A stretch of DNA of 64,000 bases from Thelonectria olida (Eukaryota > Ascomycota > Sordariomycetes > Hypocreales > Nectriaceae). The stretch spans positions 124,001 through 188,000 of the forward strand of contig JAGPYM010000039.1 of the NCBI GenBank assembly GCA_020736575.1, written 5' to 3'. Under the pieces are notes generated by a model, which saw only the letters and a program-made list of their open reading frames with translations, had not been told where the DNA came from and did not search any database. This document shows positions 51,107 to 62,971 of the stretch, one piece after another. Position numbers and translations under genes: made by a program. Numbering within the stretch: the first letter of the stretch is position 1; every line of letters starts with the position of its first letter.

Positions 51107-54100
51107 ATGGCAGTCGATTGGAGTCTCTACGAGCCCGATATCAAGAAGTTGTATGTCAAAGAGAAAAAAACAGCCGAGGAAACTCTCAGGCTGTTGAACA
51201 GCAAACATGGCACCAGAATTACGTAGGTCCTCCACGCCTATGCAACGCGTCACATACTCACTGTTAAAGCCTTCGGCAATTCAAGTTCAAGTTTGGCGGC
51301 TTGAAAAATCTCAAAGCTAAAGAATGGCGTGTGATCTGTCATGAAGTGGCTAAGCGCAAAGCTCAGGATATACAGTCCGAGGTCTATTTCAACGGTCGTC
51401 GTCAAAGCCGGGAACAGCTCGAGAGAGCATTTCGTCTCTACTCGAGCAATGCCTCTAGTGATGCTATTGCTAGCACTGGTCTGTCTTTCACTGTATTCGA
51501 GGCGTTTTTGTTTCTAACGGCGCTTCAGACCTTGGAATCGACACTGTCGGCCAACACCGGATCGAAATTCGATGTCCCACGGCGCAGAATACAGCAGTGC
51601 CCGCCGAAGCCTTCCCTGAAGACTTGGCTGTTGCTCTGGACGCACCTCAGGATGTCCCGAGCAACGACGTATTGATGCCAATGGAAACAACAAACGACAG
51701 CTTCCCAGAGTTTGACATTGAGGATCAAACATTCGACCTCAGCACACCCCGTGTACATACCCCCTCACTGCCTCTGTTTCTCTGCTCGACGGATCTCCTT
51801 AGCACTGGCGTAATGATTCAGTCACCACCAGCTTTGCCGTCGCCCGTTCGTTGCACCGAGGCCACGACATGGAGCCATCATGGCAAAACGCGACTTCACA
51901 ACCAACAAACCGGACCAAGCCGATTTCAGGCTCTCTCTCCCATTCAAGGATTCGACTTTAACTGTTCATTGGGAAACATTGATTTCAGCTTTCCAAAGTG
52001 CTCTTATGATTTGTTCTGGGACTCGCCAGGTAACTAACCCTCTGTGAAAGATCTGCTATTGTCCGCTTACATTGAGCCCAGTGGTTTCTTCAATCCTTCA
52101 AAACCTTGGATGTGGCACTAAGACCTCTACTGGGCATCAGCTTCAAATCAGACACTTGGCTACAACCCCTTCTCTGGTCCCCCGCGGACAAGAAGGCTGG
52201 CTTTCATCATTTATGATCAGTGTTGATCCAAGGCTTCAATCGATGCAGCCCATGGCCAAATTGACCGAGTATCTTCTTTCAGACCCTCGGCTACACCGGA
52301 CGGATGAGATACAATTCGACATAAAGAACCCAAAACTGCTGCACTATTTCTTGTTAATTACTACCTATCTGGCTTCTAATAATCTCTTGCACCATAGACT
52401 TGAGCATTTCGTCAGGCTGGTCTTTGCCAGTGGGAACACAGAAGACTTTACTAAAACCTTGATGATGTTTTCATGCAAGGCAGACCTCATTCCAGCCCTT
52501 CTCCGAGCCCTGTGTTGGCGCCATGGCTCCTTTTTCATGCCTCAAATAAACGACCCAGAAGGCCAGTTTTTCGATTTATTGCAGAGATATCCGTCCGAGT
52601 CCCTGCTGTTACTCAAAATGGCGGCCCGGCGGGATCTGGCTGGCAATCTTGGCTGGAACCTGTTGAAGACTGCAGCACTGTCGAACCACCTGGAAGCAGC
52701 CAAGCTGTTAGTCGAACGAGGAGTGACAGTGGACAAGCCGGGATTCAATATGGCTCTGTCCCAAGTTGGATTTGATCAAAATGTGACACCGCTCGCAATG
52801 GCTGCCTTTCATGGCTCGTTTGATGTTCTCAAGTTTCTCATCAACTCGGGCTCGGATGTCAACAAGAGGTTTTCGTCTCATCGGCCGGGGGAACGGACCG
52901 CTCTGTCAATGGCCGCCGAGGGAGGCCAGGCCCAGTCAGTACAGCTATTACTGGAAGCCGAAGCAAAGGTCGACCTAAATCTTACCGTCCACGAAGGTAA
53001 TGCAAGAAATATTTTGGACTACTCAAGACAAGAATGGCCGGATATACATTCGTTGCTTCTCCGACATTTGAGCTCTGATGAGGAAACCTCAATATGGTTG
53101 CTGATTCAAGCAGCGAGGAAGGGCATTCGGCCGCTGGCAGACTTTCTTGTCCAAAATGGAAGGATGGATGATGAATTCCTTGAGCAAGGGCTGTACTATG
53201 CCATTAAATGGGTTGATTCCGCAGCAGTTGTGGCATTTCTTTGTCGGGGAGTCGATGCAAATGCTCAGAAGTATCGACTGGCGGTTGGCGAAGACGTACC
53301 TCACCCACTGGCACTGGCACTATCTTTCTGCGATAAAGAAATGTCGGATATGGTGTATTTGTTGGCACAGTCAGGGGCAACATTGGATGTGAAAGATGCA
53401 CAGGCCGCTGTCTCCCGATGGAGCGAATTGCACTTCTCAGGGGACCAGGATCGAGAATTGAGTATCTGTCTCACATCTCTAGCATGTGCCGGGCACCCCA
53501 TGTCAATACTTGGCCCTATGGCTCTTGAATTAGCTGCAAGCATAGGCCCCAACCCAATTGTTGACTGTGGCACGCTGCTCGGCGCGGAGTGTGCGATCAA
53601 CTCTTACGGTGTGCGAGGAATGAACGCACTCCAGGCAGCGGCTGAGTGCGGCGATCTTGCACTCATCCAGTATCTCGTTTATCGAGGAGCGGACATCAAC
53701 TTCCCAGCGAGTGAGAATGAGAAATGTGGAGGACGCACCGCTCTCCAGGCAGCAGCCGAAAGAGGAAACGATGAAGTTGTTGAATATCTGCTCCAAGCTG
53801 GAGCCGACATACATGCCCCGCCCGGAAAAGGCAGTGGCATCACTGTGCTCGAAGGTGCAGCCAAAGCCATCGCCCGCGTTGACTTTGCAGCCAAACGTCT
53901 TAACACGGAAGCTGGGACTAGAAATTCTCGCAAAAAGAAGGTCCAGCTCAACTTAAAGAGACTTGTGGCGTGTGTGGCTACTTTCAAAACGCTGCTTGCC
54001 CTTGGTGCCCCCGTCAACCGTACCAACGGGGAGAGTGGAGAGTTGCTGCATTCACTCATCACCGCTGGACACACCGAGTGCCTGGAACTGGTCCTTCAAA

Positions 54101-54879
54101 AAGATGCCGCACTCGAAACCGCAGTGGAACTTTTTCATGGTAGAGTTCCGGTCATCGGCAACTTTCTGCTGACACCTTTGCAGCTCGCCGCTAACCTGTC
54201 TCACATGGAAGCCATGCGCCTGCTGATTGGTAATGGGGCATGCGTAAATGCTCCCGCCAGCTCTAGCATGGGCTTAACAGCCCTTCAAGCAGCAACATCA
54301 GATTCGTATATTTCCAACTTCTGGGAGACGTGTGGAAGCAACCTTCTCAGAGTCCAGCTTCTTTTGCAACACGATGCAAATGTCAATGCGCCTCCAAGCC
54401 ATGAAGGCGGCCGCACGGCTCTTCAGGCGGCTTGTTTCCATCAGAACCCCAATGTCGAGGTCATTAAGCTGCTCTTGAGCCGTGGTGCAAACGTCAATGC
54501 GGCACCCGCGCCCGTGAGGGGAGTGACTGCTCTCCAGGGTGCTGCAATCCAAGGCCACATACATCTTGTCAGATTGCTGTTTGAACACCACGCCGACGTA
54601 AATGCACCTGGCGCCCCCGAAGAAGGCAGGACGGCAGTTGAAGGAGCAGCCGAACATGGAAGATCCGACATTGTACGGCTGCTTCTCAATGAAGGTGCTC
54701 AGCCAGATCTAGCAACTGGCTTCTCTAGGGCGGTTCAACTAGCCAGAGACAATGAACACTGGCACATTGTAGATCTGTTGGAGGATCATCAGCGACATTG
54801 CGGTCTGGAGCCTGTAACAAACAACCTACCCGAACCTTTCATTGAGGATGGCATGGACTTGGGTAAGTTTCAACTTTGA
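51107..54879 (+). CDS. Clr5-domain ankyrin-repeat protein, about 1207 residues
   Basis: Four exons: 51107-51222, 51270-51478, 51529-52029 and 52082-54879, with introns of 47, 50 and 52 nt (one with a non-consensus GTCTGT donor but a perfect TTTCTAACGG branch). Residues ~6-55 form a Clr5 domain (DWSLYEPDIKKLY, GTRIT joined by splicing to LRQFKFKFGGLKNLKAKEW), a DNA-binding-like module frequent at the N-terminus of fungal repeat proteins. A long helical middle follows. From about residue 470 there are many ankyrin repeats, the clearest at the C-end: GGRTALQAAAERGNDEVVEY, GRTALQAACFHQNPNVEVIK, VTALQGAAIQGHIHLVRLLF and GRTAVEGAAEHGRSDIVRLL. The insert after the seventh repeat is basic. A GTAAGT near 54862 may split off a tiny last exon ending shortly after, changing the last few residues. 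Function is unknown; relatives are linked to signalling or non-self recognition by architecture only. Confidence 0.88.
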
Positions 54880-55689
54880 CTGCTCGGCCTTGTCAGCTTG
54901 AACCATCAGCTAATAGATCATCTTTATGGGTTTAGGATTTTTCTCATAAGGACCAAAGTCCCGCAGCAACTTGTACAGGACATTTGAGAATCAAAGCGGC
55001 ATCTTTCATGGCCTGCGAAAGCGTTTGCAAGAAAAGGAGTTCAGGATGGGTACAGAGAAGAAGATAGACATGTATATGAGACACGAAGATAGTAGGAAGT
55101 AAGGCAAAGAAGACGTGCTGCTAAGTAGGTATTGAGAATCAATTAGTGTGTAGAGTAGAATTTGCTAGAAAAGTCGCAATAGTTCGAGTAGATTTCTAAA
55201 ACAAGAAATTCCGAGGCCTTGCCGGAACTCCCTAGCATCGTTATCCATTAGTGCGATTCATCCATTACTGAAATGAGGGATGTCTATTCAGAATAGTATC
55301 CTATTAAGCTTAGCAAGAGTTAATTGCCAGTTCTCTTTCGCGCCTTTGAGAACTTGCGCTGCATTATGCTCATGACCACTAATCAAGTCGAGATAGTAAC
55401 TGACCTTGACTTGAGAAGAATGGTATAGGTAAGGGTCCTTGTTGCTGAAATCGATAGAGGAATGTGCCATTTCACGCATTCACCAGTTTAGAACGGTCAA
55501 CCAAGAATTGAATATTCAGGTGTAAATTTCGAGCCAAAGCTCTTTTGCAAATGAATGACAAGTGCCATCGTTTCCAAAGTATGAAGTAAGGTGTTTCCAA
55601 CAATCAGGTCCAAGCCACTTCACATCCACATCCCCACCCCAGCCCCTTCATGATTCATTGCCGAATCTCTTCCAGAATCCTCCGCACGT
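54880..55689. other. intergenic region, no gene seen
   Basis: AT-rich convergent 3' region between the ankyrin gene and the 73-residue gene. Nothing recognised. Confidence 0.45.
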
Positions 55690-55962
55690 CTAGTAAAGAC
55701 CGACGACAATGTCACCCTTGACTCGGGCAGTCAGGTGGACCTCGGCCTCAAGGTCGAGCTTGATGCCAACAAGGAGAGCGGCAGCCTTCTGGTTGCCCTC
55801 CTCGTCGGTGGCACCCTTGATGAGCTGGCCTGGTAGATTGTTAGAGGCATCTCAGTGGTCTGGAGGAGATGGTCACTTACCAGCGGGCTGGGCAAGTCCG
55901 GTGGAGGTGGGCAGGGGGACAACAAACTGGCGGTTGCCGGCATCGGTGACGGGAGAAGACAT
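55690..55962 (-). CDS. small two-exon protein, 73 residues, unknown function
   Basis: Exons 55962-55881 and 55829-55690 flank a 51-nt intron (GTAAGT donor, CTACCAG acceptor). The product begins MSSPVTDAGNRQFVVPLP and continues with TGLAQPAGQLIKGATDEEGN, QKAAALLVGIKLDLEAEVHL and ends GDIVVGLY. It has no signal peptide, cysteine or membrane helix. The second half is a likely pair of beta strands with alternating hydrophobics. Phase and stop fit exactly and the codon use is GC-rich at third positions, so this is a real, probably well-expressed gene, with a TATATAAG about 125 bp upstream. The style is of a small conserved fungal protein, but I cannot name the family. Confidence 0.85.
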
Positions 55963-56085
55963 GTTGATTGTTTGGGGGGGATCGAAAGATCGAAGTGAGT
56001 TGAGAGTGTTGAGTGGTTGGTGAGTGAGTTGAAGATGTTGGTTGATGGATACGAAAAGTCTGGACAATGGTCAGGGAGATGGTCT

Positions 56086-56093
56086 CTTATATA
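56086..56093 (-). promoter_or_regulatory. TATA box of the 73-residue gene
   Basis: TATATAAG on the minus strand, about 125 bp upstream of the ATG at 55962. Confidence 0.55.
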
Positions 56094-59000
56094 CACAAAA
56101 TCCGTCTCGATGAGAAGCCTTCGATCGGCAGATGCCGGCCTGCGTATCGCTTAACGCCCGGCATGTAGATTCCGACATGGATGCATTGACGGGCCCCTAA
56201 TCGGGGAGAAACAATGGGCACGACATGTCTTGCATATGCGGGAGTGGCGACAGCAGCCGCCTGGAGCTGTAGAGTTGACAGGCGCTGGCTGACTTTGGAG
56301 TCTGCACGATGCTTTTGCCCTGCATCACGATAACGTTCTGTGGGGAACGAAGCAAGCATTCGGAGATTTGAATGTCACGGTGTCGACATTTTGCAATGCA
56401 TGGTATGCTACGTGGCCCATAGCCATGCGCAATGAATCGAAAAGGCTCAGTTCTGAGCTTCGAGGACGAGAATGAATGGAGTCGATTAACTGTTGAAGCC
56501 GTTTTTGAACCGTTCCGAGTGGTCACACGGAGGCTAGGAATAAATGAAAAGGCATGTACAGCGCATGATGAGTTTCGGGAGCCACTCATCGACGCAGATC
56601 ATGCAGCCGCCCGCGGACCTTGACCCAGCTGCGAAGGGTCTCCATCGAGCCCATACTGGGGCTCATCCGGGGTCGAGAGCGCGCCCTTGTGTCCATCAGT
56701 ATCGACTTGAGTGCAGCAGTGGCTCGAGGACAATTAGCCATTGTAATCACCTCCTCCATTTCTTCACTGAGGCCAGATTCTTGTTCTCGTCCTTTGCTTT
56801 CTCTGCTGTTTATTCGAATTTGCCCCTCATGCCTTCATCACGTCTCTCCGCATCCAGCTTCATCCCTGTATTCTCCAGGGCGGCTGATTGCGCTTACAAC
56901 ACGCACCAATTGTACGCCTGCAAGATGGGGTCGTGTTGGCAACAACAAAAGCAAATCTCCCAGCCGCCCGCCCGATGGCGACGGGCCTGGATGCCATGTC
57001 TACGAGCAATGGCAACAGTTGTCGCCAGTTTTCGTCTTGCGTTAATGATATCTGCCCAGGTAGGCTATAAGTAGAAATCGACTAGGATTCCTTACGGGGA
57101 CTTGATTGCGAAAAAGAAAAACGATCTATTCTCTGAGTTGTCAATCTGTCATCCCAGCCGACAGGAGGTTGGGAGTGGAACAGCCCTTGCAAATCTTGCG
57201 CATGCTGAAACAATCTTTCCGGCCAGTATTCGTGCTCCATCAAAGATGAACGTAACTGAATCTTCGACGGCAAAAACCTCGCCATGAGAGTCTCAAGTAG
57301 CATCACTTTTTTGAGGTTGTTTTAATTTGGAATAACGACAAGAAAATAAATTATTTTAGTTTCTTGTTTGCAATCTGGAGAAGTCATGGTCACGAGATGG
57401 CGCCGAGGACAGCTACTACCATTGCGTAGAATCGTTGATAGAATGGACAAACTCCTAGCTTACGACGGAACATTCTCACTCACACAAATAACACAAATTA
57501 GCTCAACTACCCTACACTCACCACGATTTTAATAGTAATTATGTCTCGCTGCAACACTTCCTCGTCCAGCCGGGACAAGCGTACACAAGGCTGGATTAAT
57601 GGGTGTTAATGGCATGCTGCATGTCCGGGATACGACTGTGGCCTCACCCTCTGACTGTTTGAAGCTGGTCTGAGGGATGGAGATCGAAAGATACTCCTAA
57701 CGACTGCAAATAACACGCCTAACCGCCATCTCCAACGTCTTTGCTGAGAGTTTTGAGTAATATTTTCTAAGGCCTCCCAGTCCACCACTTACGCCAACTG
57801 GGCAAGCGGGTCTCTCCATTTGGCAATAGCACCCCCAAACGCGAAAATACGTGCTGGTGACTGAGTGCTATCTTCATTTTGTGGTGCAGAGAAGCTATTC
57901 TCGTTGACAAGGTCGCATGAAAACTGCCGTTTGGCGACGGAGGATGTCGCGAATCATCCATAGGTACTTGGAAAGCTGGCAGATACATGCAAGACATGTG
58001 AATTCTTGTAGGCATTATAAGAAGAGCAACTTTTTGAAGTTCCACAATCCCTTTTATTTAATGGCTACCAGGTAAAATCTTGATTGTGGTTGCGACGCCG
58101 ACGAGTTTTGCCCAGATGCGCAACTCACCTTTGCACAGCCCCATGACGTCATGCAGTAAATTACACCCGCAACGTCAGCCACCTTATTTCTATACCTGGT
58201 TTGTGGCTTGTGAGAAGATGACGCGTAGAAAGTCGATTTGTATTGCTACTCAACTCGATATTCTCAATAGACAATGCCGTTCCCTAACAGTCACCTGGTA
58301 TCATCCCATCATCTGGTAGTATTATCTGACTACTCCCTCGGGATAGAAGCGGCCCACAAAAGCGACAGCAGTTATCACAACCCGCCCTTAGCCAGTTAGA
58401 CACACATCCATGAATAGTGACTGAGTAAGCGAGTTAGTTCTAGAACCGATATCAACTACTCTAGGAACCTCTCGGGAAAACCTTTTGGTATCTGGAAATA
58501 TAGAGGGGTCTATTGAATCTTGTAGTAGTAGCCACCTTACAGAGTCACCGTTTTGAGATCGGGTTTCTGTTGCTCCGAGACGCTTAAAGTCCGACGTGTG
58601 GAGTCTCATTAGAAGTCATTCGATAGGGCATAACGTTATAGCAAATTCCATTACGAAGAATGACTATGTCCTGCAGGTTGTTTCTTCGGTCTCGGTGTGA
58701 AGATCCCCAGCCTGTGGCGTGTTGACTACCGGACGACCTCACTCTGCACGAGATCCAAGGAAGAGCTAAGGAGCTCTTCGAGATATTAAAAAGAACCATC
58801 AGCTTCAACGCCTTGAGCTGAAGCTCGTTTGGGTAAAGAATTTGGGCCTCTGCAGCAAGCCTTCAGCGACCTAGCCTGGCTATCCATCCAAAGGCAATGA
58901 GATCATTAGAATCATTGCAAAGGAATGTATTATTGAAGGTTGTCGGGGACTTTGTTGCTGGGCTAGTCTTTGGCACCCTCGCCAAGGCCAACTCGGAGCA

Positions 59001-59215
59001 ACTCTCTGGCCGGTCGCAAGGGTTATCACGTCCTAGTTGGGTGACAACTCCGGAAACTCCGGGTGCGCCTTTCACACTCGATAGGAATTACCAATCCATC
59101 ACGCGGTCGATTATATACAAGTAAAGTAAGATCTCGAAATAAATACCCTGTCCCAGGCTTCCTCAAGTCATCATGCTTGCTAAAGTATCCCGTGCACTGC
59201 ATTGAATCACTAGTC
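56094..59215. other. 3.1-kb gene-less region
   Basis: The longest stretch without a supported gene. Open frames at 56432-57074 and 58584-59124 are short, on several frames, and not protein-like. It includes an AT-rich core (57300-57560). It could be promoter, decayed mobile DNA or a non-coding RNA locus; nothing allows a choice. Confidence 0.4.
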
Positions 59216-60435
59216 ATGGCACTGCCTACCTCCTACACTGCCTTCAGGCGCACTACTGGCGACCTTCCGAGAACCATCGAGCAATCTTCAGAGCCGCTAC
59301 CGCAAGATCTTGGCCCTAATGAGGTGCTCATCAAAATCCGTGCCGTCTCGCTCAACTATCGAGATGTGGGCATGTTGATTGGAAATTACCCAGTGGAAGT
59401 CGAAGAGCGGGGTATCTCTTGTTCAGACTGCGCTGCTGAGGTCGTTTCCATAGGGTCCGCGGTTAAAGACTTTCGCATCGGAGACCGCGTTTCGCCTGTG
59501 TTTGACGTTTCGAACATGACTGGAGCCGAGAGCGAGCCTATGACGGCCCTTGGCGGCGACGTGCCGGGCGTCTTGCGAGAATATGCAGTGTTTGAAGATC
59601 GACTTTTGGTCCATCTGCCTCAGTACTTGACATGGGAAGAGGTCGGTACCGACTCTACAAAATATAGCCCTAAAATCGCCTAACAACTCAACTCGCAGGC
59701 ATCTACGCTCGCCTGCGCTGGAGTCACAGCTTGGAGTGCCATCGATCCTTCTTCCGGTGTATCAAGCGCCCTCTTGCAAGGTAACATCTCACCGGAGCTG
59801 CAATTGTGCAGCTCATGGGTAGATTGGTTCTGATGAAAAACTAGGCACTGGAGGCGTCAGTATGTTCGCGCTGCTCATCTGCCTCGCGGCGGGCATCAAA
59901 CCCATTATTACATCCTCGAGCGATGCAAAGCTGGAATCAATCAAGAAGTTGGGCCCGGAAATTCATGGCATCAACTACAAAACGACACAAGGCCAAGCGC
60001 CCGAGGTCTTGCTTGCAACAGACGGCAAAGGCGTCGATGTCGTAGTCAACACTACAGGCGTAGCGTCTCTCCCTGATGACCTGCAGATGTTGCGTACCAG
60101 GGGAGGAACTGTCTCTCTTGTTGGATTCTTGGAAGGATTCAAAGCTGACTGGGACCCGGCCGCCATGATGGCTATCATGGGCAAGGCTGCTAAAGTGAAG
60201 TTAGTTCCACTCCATCTCCCCTCTTGCTACTAAAAAGATTAACACTGATTCCACCCCAAGGGGTATTGCGGTGGGTTCGAAAGTGGACTATCAGCATCTG
60301 AACGAATTTCTTGAACAGAAAAAGATCTCCCTCGCACCGATTATTGATCGGGTGTTTCCCTTTCAAGAGTCAAAGGCCGCGTTTGATTACCTGCTCTCGG
60401 GAAAGCATGTTGGGAAGGTTATTATTCAGGTGTAG
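59216..60435 (+). CDS. zinc-less medium-chain dehydrogenase/reductase (quinone oxidoreductase-like)
   Basis: Four exons: 59216-59641, 59699-59780, 59845-60199 and 60261-60435, with introns of 57, 64 and 61 nt, giving 345 residues. The GroES-like N-domain has VLIKIRAVSLNYRDVGMLIG, where the catalytic-zinc cysteine of alcohol dehydrogenases is replaced by the NYRD pattern of quinone oxidoreductases, and the structural-zinc cysteines are also absent. The Rossmann part has ACAGVTAWSAI, GTGGVSMFALLICLAAGIKP and, after it, SSSDAKLESIKKLG, pointing to NADPH use. The typical end (FDYLLSGKHVGKVIIQ) is complete. It reduces an enone, quinone or similar substrate in the cytosol. It converges on the alcohol acetyltransferase-type gene (308 bp between stops), a pairing that could serve ester formation by inference. 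Confidence 0.92.
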
Positions 60436-60743
60436 TTCCAAGGGCTCCGAGATGTTTGCTATCGCACGTTCACTCATTCGAGCTTCCGGCTCATCGGTGG
60501 TCGATGAATGCAACAAGCGAGGCCTGCCATAGAGACTGGAAGCTGGCAATCAAATGTCGATGGGAATCGCAACCAAGACGGTCTCAATCAGACCATAGTC
60601 AAATTTATAGCCATTGAGTTGATAGATGTTTCCAGTCCAGCAGTCGAGGTCGTCCTGGCAACGCTCATCTCTCATGCCAGACATATTCTCCGGTTTGCAA
60701 AGCGGTGCGAATTGCTGCCACAATATGGCAGACAGCACCAGAC
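60436..60743. other. convergent 3' region
   Basis: A 308-bp gap between the stops of the reductase and the acetyltransferase-type gene. No feature. Confidence 0.5.
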
Positions 60744-62294
60744 TCAAATGATCTCATAGATTCTAGCTACAACCCGTTTTAGGATACCATCCACCATGTC
60801 TCGCGACATAACACCATCTTCATAAGTTGCATTGATGACAGTGTCTCCTCCTTGTACCCCTGCTACATGGAAGATGGCTCCATGAGTACCCTGCCTGCCA
60901 TTCACAGCAGCACCTGAGAATTGCATATCCCCAATCTGCCAAGAGCCAGAGCTTTCAATTTCCTCCCCTGGCGTCTTCTCAAGAAAGGCTCCTACGTTGG
61001 ACACACTGTAGGTGGGTGCGAGCATGAGGCTTATAGATGAGAAGGCCTTTCCAGTATCCTCGAGGTCTGGGCCCATCAGTTTGAGACCGATCCACGACCT
61101 AAAGCCTTTGCCTCTGATGCAGCGAGTCATTTCGTTCTTGTAGTCTCTGACGAGGTTCCAGACACGTTCACCGTCAATCTTGCCATCCTCTTTGCTGACA
61201 ACACCCCGGAACGACTCCAACTTGTGCCAGTGCTCTCCGCTTGCGGTGGCATTGAGAATGGTGCCCTGGCTAGTTCCTCCACCAATGCGCGTCATTGGGA
61301 GCTGGGGCCGAAGATCAAACGCATACCGGGAAGAGCCAACTCTTGCATCGGGGTAGTAGTCGGTGCCCAGGACGATGGTAAGCATGGTGATGAGCAGGGG
61401 TGTAAACGTTGTCTCGTTTGAACGACAGGCGACTATTATTTGGGTCATTTTAGCCGCTGGGATACGGTAGGATGAGATGCATGTGACGGTACGTTTTGGA
61501 GGCTCTGCAACTGCTGTAACCGATTCAAGGTGAGGCCTGGATGGTGGGAGGTTGCCATATATGCGTGAACTGCCATAGAATAGCTTGAAAAACCAGCACA
61601 CAAGCTGTGTCCACAACAACTCTAGAATGTTGGGCTTGGCAGTGATCAAGTCCTCTGGCTCCAGTGGAGTCTGGACAGCATCGTTGTGGAGAGTATGGTC
61701 TTTTGAGGCCGTTCAAGGTTGTCTGCTGTTGTAGAGTTGAGCGCCGCGAGGAACTCGCGATGAAAGACAACGCCCGACATGCCATCGCCCACAGAGTGAT
61801 GATAGACGAAGACAATGTTGCGGCCTTTGACCAAGAGCTTCCACCACGGGCGCTCGGGCTCGTCGGCGGTCCATTCCCACTCGTTATGAATTGCCTCAAG
61901 AAGCTCTGACGTGACACCAGCATTATCTGCGCCGTCCAGATACACGATGCACTTCTCAAGGTCCAAAACACGCAGCGCAGCAATATGCAGAGTATGACGC
62001 CCCTTCTTGGAAGACGGTCGCTGCACGAAGACATGCCACAGCGCCGGGTGAGCTTTCACAACAGCTCGGAGGGCGGCCACGACGGCTGGTTTGATGAGCT
62101 GACAACCGCTGGCACTGCAGTATCGCGCGGAGATGAGGATATTGGACCAGATACCCAGGCGGTGGTAGAGGTACCACAGGCGCTGGATGAAGCCTGGCAG
62201 ACGCGTCGTTAGCAAGAGAAGGGAGAGGAGTATCTTCCGGTCACGACGCACTTGTTTCACGCACCAGCGTGTAATTGCCGGTTGGCTTTCCCAT
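60744..62294 (-). pseudogene. alcohol O-acetyltransferase-type gene with apparent one-base frameshift
   Basis: Exon 1 is 62294-62252 (start MGKPTGNYTLVRET). A 58-nt intron (GTGCGT donor, GCTAACG branch, CTGCCAG acceptor) leads into exon 2 from 62193. The N-part reads SFIQRLWYLYHRLG and then ISARY, the usual start of the alcohol acetyltransferase (AATase) family, and contains the catalytic HHSVGDGMSG (HxxxDG). After LERPQK the frame is lost at an A4 run (T4 on the plus strand at 61701-61704). The continuation to a good C-terminus (DLITAKPNILELLW, GAAVNGRQGTHGAIFHVAG, stop at 60744) lies in another frame. One extra A there would give 497 residues, a normal length. No intron explains the shift. 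It is either a young pseudogene or a sequence error. The family transfers acetyl groups from acetyl-CoA to alcohols. Confidence 0.75.
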
Positions 62295-62971
62295 TGTCTT
62301 TATTCGCCGCTGAAATAGAAGCTGCGATGAATGCGGTATGAAGATCAACAGACGGAGAAGCGAGATGACTGTTCGGTTCCCAGACATGACGCTAGAGAGC
62401 ATCAGCATCTCACTCCCCCTATTTTAGGCTTCATCAGAGACTTTACTCTATGAGTCGAGCCCCTCTTTCGATAAGAATCCTTCAAGCTATCCCCAATTTC
62501 GAAGTGCCCGGTGATCGTCGCGGAACATCAGATTCGTAGATGGTGTGGTCATTCCTTGCATCAAAATCCCGCCGCTTGGCAATGTGGTGCATAGAATGTC
62601 GATTGTGACCTCTGCTTCTCCGCTCGTAGAGACATGCTATTGTTAGTACCCAAAGGTCCGCGAACACTGGTAGTCGAACTCGCTTCCGGTTTGACCAAGA
62701 TTATTTTTCTTCAGTCGATGAAATAAGAATAAACAGCGGCAACTTTTACGGACACGTGGCCAGCGCCCATCTTGAAGCTCTTCAACGTGTTCTAGTTTCA
62801 ATTCCTAATCAAAACCAAAGTTATTCTAAACACCCCTAATTCTACTGTCATAATTACCTTGCAGGGAGCGGAGATGGAAGACTGCGAAACTGCCGCCGTT
62901 CAACTGTTGCTAGTTGCCCAGCCTCTAGGTGAATATGCATTCTTCAACCAGTAGAGCCCCCATCCGTCCAA
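62295..62971. other. intergenic region, no gene seen
   Basis: Promoter of the acetyltransferase-type gene and 3' flank of the right-edge gene. Nothing recognised. Confidence 0.45.

Noticed and set aside
56432..57074. Short plus-strand frames in the 3.1-kb gap
   Set aside because: Different frames overlap, with no conserved phrases or splice logic linking them.
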